From Rhizophagus sp. LPA8_4_AMF (taxonomy: Eukaryota; Glomeromycota; Glomeromycetes; Glomerales; Glomeraceae), in the NCBI GenBank assembly GCA_021464525.1, contig JADRCO010001279.1:1-20713 (forward strand): a DNA stretch of 20,713 nt. Direction: 5' to 3'. Within the stretch, counting starts at the first letter, position 1. Each line of letters starts with the position of its first letter. A model generated the notes under the pieces. It ran no database searches and was not told the DNA's origin. It saw nothing but the letters and a program-made list of their open reading frames with translations. This document shows positions 8,990 through 16,274 of the stretch, piece by piece. Made by a program: the position numbers and the translations under genes.

Positions 8990-11164
8990 TTATAAATAAG
9001 AAATATTGTTCACTTTACAATAATTTATCGCTTCTTCGTATTTTTTACTAGCAGCCATCATCATATAATTTCTACCCATTTCATTATTATTGTTCGCAAA
9101 GTAATAAGTAGCTACATTAAACATAGCTACAAGATGATCATTATTAGCGGCTTTAAGAAGATATTCGATCGCTACATCCATATTTTTTTCAACACCTTTT
9201 CCTTGCATAGCCATTAACGCATAACGAAGTTGTGCATCAGGATATTCATCACCATGGTCTGCAGCTTCCTTGTAAAGGCTAGCAGTAATATTATATCTCT
9301 CTCCTTGAGAACATATAAGGTCAGACCAACCTTTCGAAATATAATAAGCTTTATAATATTTTGCCTTTGGATTTCCCATATTAGCATAAGCATCAAAACA
9401 TTTGTAAATTATACTCTTATCCATGGTACCTTTTTTATGTTCCTCAACTGCTTTGTCAATCGTCAAATAATTAAATGAACCCCAATTGAACATGGCAGTA
9501 TCTTTTCGCACTGGAACACGTTTTTTGGTGGGTACGGGACGACTCGTGGAACTTTCAGCATCATAACTGTGAAAAATATCCTGAAGAGCCGTTAACATCT
9601 TTGAAAATATAGGTCGAAGTCCTGGATTTTGATCAACAGCGCTAGTCACAAGTTCTTGATATCTTTCTGGAATACCAGTATTGGGTGTAAACGGTTCTCT
9701 ATACCCGTCTATTACTTTTTGTGTTATTTCTATAAAGTCTTCGTACTGTGAATATGGAGTTCTACATTCGGCAATTTCCCAAAGAAGAATGCCAAAACTG
9801 TAAACTTCACATTTAGTATCATATTTTTTTTTCGTATCTATTGCTTCTCCTGTCATTCCTCTTCTCAACATTTCAGGAGAACTATGTCGAACACATTCTT
9901 TATCCACTGCTAGATTATTGGTAGCTGCTTCAATTCCTCTACTTACTTTAAAATTTGTTATTTTCGCAATATTACGATCTGTAATTACGATGTTTTCGGA
10001 TCTAATATCTCGATGAACGATCTATATGAAAAAAGGAATTATTAATCATATTTTAGAAATCCTTAATAAAAATATTTAAATTACTATTATTACCTTAACA
10101 GCATTAAGGAAATTCAACCCTTTAGCTATATCATAAGCAAATCCCAACCTCACTTTAATTCCACTATTTGGTTCACGACCTGTGAGATATTCACGTAAAT
10201 TTTTATTTTCCGCCCATTCAGTTATTAAATGATATTTATCACTTCCATCATAAGTAATACCATAGAAGTGAATAATATTTTGACAATCTTTAAGCTTTTT
10301 AAGTATTGTGACTTGATTTTTAACCGTATTAAAACGACCCCTTTCTACAGTTTTAAAAGCAAATTCTTCTTTAGTTTTTATATGAATATACTTTCTCAAT
10401 TTATCACCTCGAAAAATTACTGTTTCTTCATAATCATCAAATGGAAGAAGAGATTCACGAAAGATACTATCGATTTTCGTTTGATTTGCGCCCTTATCGC
10501 CGAGACTTTGCATAGTAATTGCCATTGCACTAACTTTTTCGACAATGTAAGAAACTTTTTGGTCCACATTAGAGATATTCGTGCACGCACTATCCATTTT
10601 CTTGTTTGCATCAGTAATACTCTCAGCTAAAGCTTCTTGAAACTTTGTAAGTTCCTTAAGGTCTTCTTGCAAAATTTTTCTTTCTTTTTCTGCATTAACC
10701 CTAAAATCAACCATTAGGGTAAGATTTAATAATTGAATACTCAATTCATATTCTTTACATAAATTTGTAAACGATGATTCAATTGTTTGAGCTCCTAAAA
10801 ATTTTTGCACTTTATTATATTGAGTTATTTCATCTGCATAATTTTTCATTTTTTGAAGAACTTGAACTAATCTTTGTAAATTAGAATAATGTTTTGAAGT
10901 ATATAAATCATCTTCTCGCAAAATGCTAATTGCGGAATTTGCCGCAGCAACACGTTCCATCAAAAGTTTGGTTATTTTTTTATTATGTTGAGCCGTGCTA
11001 TATAAATCTACAATTTTTTTAAGTATATCGGCTACATCTTTAATAAGTGGGACGAATTGTGCGAAAGGAATAACTATTGTTGATACTGTTATATCGACAC
11101 TGTTAGAAATTATTCCATCGGTTATAGATTCCGGTCCATCAGTTACATATTCTGTTTCAGTCAT
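8990..11164 (-). CDS. MLKL-like helical bundle, pseudokinase and Sel1 repeats
   Basis: Two exons (11164-10094 and 10021-8990) joined in phase give a 700-residue protein. Residues 30-155 form a predicted all-alpha bundle with amphipathic helices, like HeLo/MLKL N-terminal domains. Residues 158-215 look like a coiled-coil brace. A protein-kinase fold covers about 240-507. Beta-3 Lys271 is kept (EFAFK), as is the catalytic loop HRDIRSEN (360-367), with Asp362 and Asn367. The glycine loop is degenerate (FRGDKLRKYI). The alpha-C Glu appears to be Gln284, DFG is NFK (380-382), APE is SPE, and the alpha-F Asp is Glu429. A basic linker (521-530) leads to three or four Sel1-like repeats (about 560-692), which normally act as protein scaffolds. 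A pseudokinase is therefore likely, probably in signalling or regulated cell death. Sel1-linked kinase-like proteins are a large family in Rhizophagus. ATG 11164 has A at -3. No frame damage is seen. The kinase fold and Sel1 calls are firm; the MLKL comparison is inference. Confidence 0.9.
10022..10093 (-). other. 72-nt spliceosomal intron, phase 0
   Basis: On the minus strand the donor is AAG|GTAATA and the acceptor is CATATAG|ATC. Splicing joins ...LNAVK to IVHRDIRSEN with no frame shift, restoring an uninterrupted kinase catalytic loop. Reading through instead meets TAA five codons into the intron. The length and AT-rich sequence are typical of short fungal introns. It falls immediately before the catalytic loop. 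Confidence 0.92.
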
Positions 11165-11271
11165 TTTTATTAATTTTATAGCAGTAGGAAGTTTTTTCTT
11201 TAAATATATGTTTACACGTATATACTATAAAATTTTATTTTTTTTTAAAAAAAAAAAATATTTTTCTTTGG

Positions 11272-11285
11272 TGTATTATATATAA
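11272..11285 (-). promoter_or_regulatory. TATA-like box of the kinase-like gene
   Basis: On the minus strand TTATATATAATAC lies about 110 nt before the ATG at 11164 and is followed by long A/T homopolymers. The position is right for a TATA box, but the local composition makes chance occurrence easy. Confidence 0.3.
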
Positions 11286-11346
11286 ATATTTTTGTTTCAC
11301 AACTTTAATGATTAGACAATCCATAATTGAACATTTATTAAACCTA

Positions 11347-11447
11347 TTATGGACTTATGGTTTTGAAAAAATGAGGTTTTAAGGAATTTAGTTGTGTTTC
11401 ACAGATAATTTCTCGATAATCAGATGGGTACGCACCTGGCACCTGCA
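11347..11447 (-). pseudogene. Possible orphan 3' exon of an unknown gene
   Basis: On the minus strand a good acceptor (ATCATTTGCAG) is followed by an open frame starting VPGAYPSDYREIICETQLNS. It ends about 32 codons later at a TAA (11347-11349), with AATAAA on the same strand at about 11334-11339. The peptide has ordinary amino-acid composition, unlike the Ile/Lys/Asn-rich translations of surrounding noise. The upstream extension as an open frame runs into the inverted-repeat element at 11555 and makes no sense as protein. I do not recognise the family. It may be the last exon of a lost gene or of one with introns I cannot see. Confidence 0.3.
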
Positions 11448-11554
11448 AATGATCATCTATTTTTATTATCAAAATTGTATTAGTACATATATTTGTATTA
11501 CTATAGCAAATGTTGGCTAGTTCTAAATACAATATTTTTAAAAGTAACGCATGT

Positions 11555-11689
11555 AGGGTCCTTAACGTACAGTGGGGGTGTACAATAGTAACGTACAAAC
11601 TGGCCCAGTTATGCACTTGCACGTGATAGCGTTAAACGTCCAGTTTGTACGTTAATATCGTACTCCCCTAATGTACATTAAGGAACCCC
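11555..11689. mobile_element. 135-bp foldback element with 49-bp inverted arms
   Basis: Left arm 11555-11603 and right arm 11640-11689 are inverted repeats with about six mismatches and one single-base indel. The innermost 15 bp (TAACGTACAAACTGG) are perfect. The 36-nt spacer contains CACGTG (11620-11625). The element is clearly less AT-rich than its surroundings and has no coding capacity, so it looks like a miniature inverted-repeat transposable element. The outer ends read GGGTCC and GGGTTCC. No target-site duplication is obvious. It lies about 390 bp upstream of the kinase-like gene's ATG. Confidence 0.8.
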
Positions 11690-11992
11690 AAATTTTTGTA
11701 TAACATTATCTTCAAACACATATATATATGATTTAAAGTTGATTAAATTGGTGATCAACAAATCATAATTCCGCCCAAAATAATTCCAGCCTAAATTAAA
11801 TGAAAATTAAAAATTTCAAATGAAACATTGTATTTTTACAATATAACACTTTAATTAAGATTATTAAAGTTTTTATTGACATTTTAAACCCATTTTAATA
11901 AGTTTTATAAATCAGAATTTCAATTAGTCTAAAAGAATCTTGTAATTAATTAATATATAAAATACATTCTTAAAATTGTAATTTCTTCCTAT

Positions 11993-12085
11993 CTACTGAT
12001 TAGAAAAAGATAAACAATAGCTCATTAGAATCATCTCATCAAATCAGTTTAAATGGTAGTAAAATCACATTTTTAATATTAATAA
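11993..12085 (+). repeat. Dispersed repeat family R1, copy 1
   Basis: The core reads CTCATTAGAATCATCTCATC, then a spacer, then AATGGTAGTAAAATCACATT. The core recurs at 12135-12240, 12815-12950, 12955-13095 and 15635-15770, and inverted near 17855-17930, always with the TGGTA(A/G)(A/G)ATCA box. It is non-coding and its nature is unknown. Confidence 0.55.
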
Positions 12086-12134
12086 TAAATATCTAATTAA
12101 AATTATTCAAATAAAATATATTTAATTTCTTATT

Positions 12135-12240
12135 ATTAATAGTAAGAAATAAAAAGATAAATATAGCTTATTAGATCTTATTAGATTCATCTCATTGAGA
12201 TAATTTGAATGGTAGTAAAATCACATTTTTTTTATTAAAA
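12135..12240 (+). repeat. Dispersed repeat family R1, copy 2
   Basis: It carries AGTAAGAAATAAAAAGATAA, then TTAGATTCATCTCATTGAGA, then AATGGTAGTAAAATCACATT. The last block is identical to copy 1. Its left part matches, in inverted orientation, sequence at about 17855-17930. Confidence 0.55.
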
Positions 12241-12388
12241 ATGGTGAGAATTATAACTTTACTAACTGCTAATATATTATTTTTTTATATTATTAACTAA
12301 AGATACTGAATAAAACTGAAATAATTAGTTATCTGATAAAACTAGTAAAATAGTTTAGACTTTAAACATTTAAAATTAAAAGATAAAA

Positions 12389-12631
12389 GGGAATTGCTAA
12401 ATCTCACCAGTGGTGATCGTCACCACTAAATTATTTTATATATAAAATATTTATCATGTGACTTTCATAAAATTTTGTCAAAATTTGTCACCGATATCAT
12501 ACCCTTTCAGTTTTGCATTTTTATTATTTATTCTAAAAACTTAAAATTTTTTTAATAGGCAAAATCCTATTTGTTACCCTTATAGGTCACACTGGTAATA
12601 GTTACCACTGATAATCTTTAGCAAAATCCTA
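12389..12631. mobile_element. Miniature element with degenerate GTGGTAAC-type ends
   Basis: The left end (GGGAATTGCTAAATCTCACC, then AGTGGTGATCGTCACCACT) and the reverse complement of the right end (GGATTTTGCTAAAGATTATC, then AGTGGTAACTATTACCAGT) align at roughly 70 percent over about 40 bp. The right end also shows a direct repeat of GCAAAATCCTAT (12559-12570 and 12621-12632). The motif AGTGGTAAC..TTACCA..TGACC recurs at the ends of another candidate (about 14920-15418), which supports a family of old, diverged inverted-repeat elements. Confidence 0.5.
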
Positions 12632-12712
12632 TAATAATTACTTATAAAATTATTATATTTAATTATACATAAAACTGAAATTAAAATAGCCGAAATGGTC
12701 AAAAATCAAAAT

Positions 12713-12731
12713 GGTCAAAATAATTTTGACC
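12713..12731. repeat. 19-nt palindrome in a TGGTCAAAA cluster
   Basis: GGTCAAAATAATTTTGACC has perfect 9-nt arms around one central base. It sits in a run of related words (TGGTCAAAA twice, then AAAAGTCAAAATGGCC). The reverse, AAAATCTTTTGACTTTG, appears near 13183-13200. It could be the end of a further degenerate element. Confidence 0.45.
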
Positions 12732-12814
12732 TGAACCCTTCCAAAAGTCAAAATGGCCAAAATTACGTTATATTATATAATTTTGATTAGATACAAATAA
12801 TAAAAACTTCAAAA

Positions 12815-12950
12815 TTAATTATCTCAGCATCCAGTAATTAGATTTCAATGATCTTTTTCAATCAAATTTGCTGCAACAAGACAAATCCAATGATGGTACA
12901 ATCATCACTTTAGGATCAATATTGACAGAGCTATTGAGATTTTTATTCTA
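12815..12950 (+). repeat. R1 repeat, copy 3 (tandem with copy 4)
   Basis: This copy and the next (12955-13095) form a tandem pair of about 140 bp with roughly three-quarters identity. Shared blocks are CAATTATCTCA-like, AGTAATT(A/G)(A/G)ATTTC, AATGATGGTA(A/C)(A/G)ATCATC and GATATTGA-like. The order of blocks is the same in both. Confidence 0.6.
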
Positions 12951-12954
12951 ATAA

Positions 12955-13095
12955 ATTCAAGGTCAATTATCTCAATATCTAGTAATTGAATTTCGCTGAA
13001 TTCTTTTCAATTAGATTTGTCTTGACAAGAGGATTCTAATGATGGTAAGATCATCTCTAGGTTTGATATTGATGAAGTTATAATAATTTAAAGTT
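12955..13095 (+). repeat. R1 repeat, copy 4 (tandem with copy 3)
   Basis: Second unit of the tandem pair. It ends in AATTTAAAGTTT, matching the end of copy 5 (GAAATTTAAAGTTTA at about 15756-15770). The longer form of R1, shared by copies 3, 4 and 5, therefore ends at this AAAGTTT block. Confidence 0.6.
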
Positions 13096-13239
13096 TCATA
13101 TAATTCATATCTATTTAAAATCTGTGATATAGTGTAATTTTGACTTTAATTTGACCTTAATTACGACTTTAGGCCTCCAGACCAAAATCTTTTGACTTTG
13201 TGACTAGCTACTATAGTCACCTAGTGTGGTATTCTTCAG

Positions 13240-13365
13240 TAAGCCTGATTATGGTGAAGTTGCAGGTTCAATTTCGGGTAGTTCCCATTTCAGAAAGAAT
13301 TATATTGCAGATGCTATAACTAATAGCATGAAGGTATTAGGGATTAGCGTAGTTTGAACTGCATC
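13240..13365 (+). repeat. Diverged repeat R2, left copy
   Basis: It holds AGTAAGC, a GGTTCAATT block, then TGCAGATGCTATAACTA and GCGTAGTTTGAACTGCATCA. The same blocks occur in the same order and orientation at about 17050-17290 (GTAAGC, GGTTCGATT, TGCAGAT..GCTATACTA, GTGTAGTTCTGAAGTG..ATCATGA). The GGTTC(G/A)ATT block resembles a pol III box B, so a tRNA-derived SINE is possible, but no tRNA fold is visible. Confidence 0.35.
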
Positions 13366-13520
13366 ATGATATATTAGTATGTACAGTTAGGCTGTATATT
13401 TCAACAAAGAGTCATGGTATCCTTTTATCATTCTTACAGACACCTTTGGGAAGTTTACAGTCCTGTTCAGGTAGTTACTATGTGTAGGATTCTGTCTTAG
13501 TGGTCACACCATATAGATAC

Positions 13521-13528
13521 CACTGAGG
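13521..13528 (+). repeat. Left target-site duplication of the outer hAT-like element
   Basis: CACTGAGG directly abuts the inverted repeat starting at 13529. Its partner after the right end is CACTAGGG (16873-16880). The match is 6 of 8, with both differences in the central GA/AG. Confidence 0.5.
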
Positions 13529-13553
13529 TAAGGTTGCTTGCCAAAACCTATTT

Positions 13554-13561
13554 GGTCTAAT
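13554..13561 (+). repeat. Left 8-bp target duplication of the 429-bp element
   Basis: GGTCTAAT before the element matches GGCCTAAT after it (13991-13998) with one transition. Confidence 0.7.
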
Positions 13562-13990
13562 TAGAGATGAGGTCGATTCGATTACATAATTTCAAGCAGT
13601 TTTTGGAACTGATCCAAATCTCGTGGATTTCAAACTTATATGAGCCAAAAATCCTATTGGGAATAGAAAAACACTTATTCTTTTACAATAAATAAATAAA
13701 AAGAAAATTTATAAGCCAAAAACTATTTTAATAGCTTTTAAAAATTGAACTGAATCAGTTCCGAACTGGTTTCAAAAACCGGTTCAAAATATGATGATCA
13801 ACATCAAAATTATGATGACCATGCACCAACTATTGATTGTTAACCAATCAAATTTTTTTTTATTCATCATCAACACATGTTCTACTTGTATCTTTAATTT
13901 GACACATGTAGCTCATATTTTTCTTAATGGGAACCGAAGCAGAACTGACAGCGAACTGAAATGGAACTGAACGAACTGTTCCTATCCCTA
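13562..13990. mobile_element. 429-bp non-autonomous hAT-like element
   Basis: It begins TAGAGATGAGG and ends CCTATCCCTA, so both ends read TAG(A/G)GAT(A/G)(A/G)G inward, a typical hAT terminus. It is flanked by an 8-bp duplication, GGTCTAAT and GGCCTAAT. The interior has no gene. It is rich in GAACTG and CGGTTC words in both orientations (for example about 13747-13792 and 13930-13982), likely subterminal transposase-binding repeats. It interrupts the left arm of the outer element. Confidence 0.75.
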
Positions 13991-13998
13991 GGCCTAAT
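13991..13998 (+). repeat. Right 8-bp target duplication of the 429-bp element
   Basis: GGCCTAAT; see the partner at 13554-13561. Confidence 0.7.
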
Positions 13999-14029
13999 GC
14001 CAAAAGTCAAAATCTCGTATATAGTGAAG

Positions 14030-14118
14030 AAACTGCAAAACTGCAAAACTGCCAAAACTTGCCAAAACTGCTGAGTGTTGAACTTGCTGAAACTTGCTAA
14101 AACTTACTGAAACTTTTT
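14030..14118 (+). repeat. Subterminal AAACTGC/TTGCCAAAA cluster, left arm
   Basis: Repeated short words (AAAACTGC, AACTGCCAAAAC, TTGCCAAAACTGC, AACTTGCTGAAAC) fill about 90 bp. The cluster matches, in inverted orientation, 16739-16788 near the other end of the outer element. This supports a shared origin of the two arms. Confidence 0.6.
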
Positions 14119-14194
14119 GACATAGTTTTAGCGTAGCTGACACTAGTATTTAATAATGTTTTAACATAGTTTAGCGTGTTAGTAGTCTAAGAAC

Positions 14195-14672
14195 CTGCAA
14201 AAAAAAGAAAAAAATATTATTAAAAGTTACTAAAAAAAATAATTAAAAAACTCCCCTCTCCCTTCCCCATTACCTTTCATTCAAAGTCTAGTTCATCTTA
14301 TTTGTTCTGGCATTCTTACAATAAAAGAAAAAAATGTAACATTAATAATGTTACTAAAGAAAAGAATAAACACAAACCTTCTCCCATTACCTCTAACCCA
14401 AAATCTGGTTCATCTAATTCGTTCTAGTATTCTTATAATAAAAGAAAAAAATGTAACGTTAATAACGTTACTAAAAAAATACATAAAAACAAAATCTCCC
14501 CCATTACCTCTAACCCAAAGTTCAGTTCATCTAATTCGTTCTGGTGTTTTTACAATAAAAGAAAAAAAACGTAATGTTAATAATGTTACTAAAAAAAATA
14601 CATAAAAATAAAACCTTTCCCATTACCTTTAACCTAAAGTCTAATTCGTCTAATTTGTTCTAGCATTCCTAC
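14195..14672 (+). repeat. 117-bp tandem array, left part (about four units)
   Basis: Units start near 14204 (degenerate), 14321, 14438 and 14555, a constant period of 117 bp. Each has an AATAAAAGAAAAAAA block, a palindrome of type GTAACRTTAATAAYGTTAC, then CCCATTACCTCTAACCCAAA and a TCTAATTCGTTCTAG-like block. Because 117 is 39 codons, one frame stays open through the units, but the peptide is repeat noise. The array stops abruptly at the start of the 1.6-kb element and resumes at 16275. Confidence 0.85.
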
Positions 14673-14919
14673 AGGACTCCACTTACTTATAATAAAGGTC
14701 ATCGTAAAATTTTTGACATTTATATGTAAATTTACCTTACTCAAACTTTTCTCTTTACTAAGTGATTTTACCAACCTCTTAGTCACCTTTTTCAATTTAT
14801 ATATAATTTTACCTTACAAATTCAGAAACCTATTAATAAATAAATTATATTAAAAATAAAATTAAATTATGTAAAATAGCCATAAAACTGACTTTCTATA
14901 ATTAATATTAATAAATGGC

Positions 14920-15418
14920 AAAATGTCGGTGGCAACCCTATTACCATGATGACCCCTTATGATTAGCCAATAAAACTGAAGATTATTTAATCAGTTTATT
15001 TTTGTTTACATTTTGTAACATCATTCTTTTTTTAGTAACAGTTTTTTGATTATTTTTTTTTGTCTTATCTCTCTCTCTTTTGTTAATTTCATTAACAGCA
15101 AAGTTTGACATCTTAGCAAACAGTAAGTTTAGATGTATAGGTATTTTTTTTTGGAGTTTATTTTTTTACTTTAACTATAATTAACCAGTTCTTTTTCTTT
15201 TTTTTCTTTATTTTCAGTTAAGGGTCTTTGTTTTATTCTTTTTTTATTCTTTTTTTTTGTTTATCCACCATTATTTTCACCTAATTAATGTATATTTTAC
15301 AGTGTATTTTTTTTGGTTAAATAAAATTAAATTGTTCATTTTATTAAAAAAAAATTAAATAAATAAAATTTTTAAATCACGTAATTTAACATGAGGTCAC
15401 CATGGCGACAGGTCACCA
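14920..15418. mobile_element. Possible 0.5-kb inverted-repeat element inside the 1.6-kb element
   Basis: The left end carries GGTGGCAACCCTATTACC then ATGATGACCCC. The right end, reversed, carries GGTGACCTGTCG then CCATGGTGACCTC. Alignment needs a small gap and is roughly 70 percent. The left end also resembles the right end of the 12389-12631 element. The interior is a long pyrimidine/T-rich stretch (about 15000-15260) with no frame. Limits are uncertain. Confidence 0.35.
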
Positions 15419-15579
15419 TATGGGCTCTTTGCAATAGAAAGGGAGCAAATTACTAAAAAAATTAAATTTATAATTATATACTAAAAAGACTCCAAATATT
15501 GTAATTTATCCAGAATTAGCATTAACTAAAAAATTTTTTTTTTGCAGTTTGCTCCCTTTCTACTGCAAAGAGCCCATAT
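15418..15579. mobile_element. 162-bp Tc1/mariner-type MITE
   Basis: Arms 15418-15449 and 15548-15579 are 32-bp inverted repeats with one mismatch: ATATGGGCTCTTTGCARTAG, then AAAGGGAGCAAA. The spacer is 98 bp and AT-rich. The ends lie in ATAT on both sides, consistent with a TA target duplication and a terminus TGGGCTCTTTGC, as in Tc1/mariner-derived miniatures. The near-perfect arms suggest it is younger than the elements around it. Confidence 0.75.
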
Positions 15580-15634
15580 AGTAACGTTCTTAATAAATTT
15601 ATAATTTAAAAACCATTCAATAATATTATTATTA

Positions 15635-15770
15635 AGTTTGAGAATTAATCTAGTAATCAGATTTTGATAAATTTTATCTCATTAGATTTTTCTTAATGAG
15701 ACAAATTGAATAGTGGTAAAATCATCTCTTTAGATTCAATATTAATGGAATTATTGAAATTTAAAGTTTA
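15635..15770 (+). repeat. Dispersed repeat family R1, copy 5
   Basis: It contains TCTAGTAATCAGATTTTGAT, TCTCATTAGATTTTTCTTAA, TGGTAAAATCATCTCTTTAG, ATTCAATATTAATGGA and a final AATTTAAAGTTTA, in the same order as copies 3 and 4. Confidence 0.6.
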
Positions 15771-15804
15771 CTTTAATATATTAAGAAGTATACCAGCATA
15801 ATTC

Positions 15805-15979
15805 TTTAATTTTAGCCAGAATTAAGTGATCGATATGTAAATTTCCTTTTTTGTATATTTGTGTAATATACTTCCCATTTTTGATGGGAAGTAAAATTTC
15901 CTTTTTGGGTTGTATAATATTACTCATATTTCAAAAAAGAATATCTTTATATCAACACTTAATTCTGGCTAAAATTAAA
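15805..15979. mobile_element. 175-bp MITE with perfect 24-bp inverted repeats
   Basis: Positions 15805-15828 and 15956-15979 are a perfect 24-bp inverted repeat (TTTAATTTTAGCC then AGAATTAAGTG). The interior has its own hairpin: TACTTCCCAT (15869-15878) pairs with ATGGGAAGTA (15884-15893) around a 5-nt loop. A direct repeat AAATTTCCTTTTT lies on either side. There is no coding sequence, and flanking duplications are unclear in the AT-rich context. Confidence 0.75.
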
Positions 15980-16274
15980 AAATCATATGACCACAGTGAT
16001 GTTCGCCTTTAGCGATTCATAGTATTTAATATATTAATATAATAAACAAAAAAATATTAAATTCTACCTTATATCTAAAGTAACATTTTAAAAAATATGT
16101 TAATTTTACCTTATATTATCAGTTATATAAAAAAAATTTACCACAGAATTTCAGTTACTTTTTCAGTTATTAAGTAAATTTTACCTTACAAATTCAGATA
16201 TTTTTTTTAAATTTTACATATAAAATTTACCTTAAGCCTGTGGGTGACCTTTATTAGAAATAAGCGAGGTTCTG

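Larger units (their letters stand above)
14672..16274. mobile_element. 1.6-kb non-coding element inserted in the 117-bp array
   Basis: Terminal inverted repeats 14672-14704 and 16242-16274 match at 25 of 33 positions. Both begin CAG and include CTAATAAAGGTCA-like sequence; six of the eight differences are transitions. The same tandem array lies on both sides in the same orientation, and TTCCTA before it and TTCTTA after it look like a target duplication (8 bp, TTCYTACA, if CA is counted). CAG ends suggest hAT. Subterminal copies of TTTACCTTA occur near both ends (about 14735, 14811, 16107, 16186 and 16227), including a 21-bp direct repeat (about 14807-14827 and 16177-16198) ending ACCTTACAAATTCAGA. 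There is no transposase. It hosts smaller elements. Confidence 0.7.

Noticed and set aside
9230-9478. Plus-strand and second minus-strand frames across 9214-9478
   Set aside because: Shadows of exon 2 of the kinase-like gene, whose Sel1-like repeats explain the sequence.
10229-10630. 133-codon plus-strand frame, plus others at 10417-10611 and 10995-11285
   Set aside because: Shadows of exon 1 of the kinase-like gene.
11347-11622. The full 91-codon minus-strand frame
   Set aside because: Its first half translates the foldback element's left arm and AT-rich sequence. Only the last 32 or so codons look like an exon.
14348-14605. 85-codon frame with a 39-residue repeated peptide
   Set aside because: It stays open because the tandem unit is 117 bp, a multiple of three. 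The right-hand array (period 118) does not preserve it.
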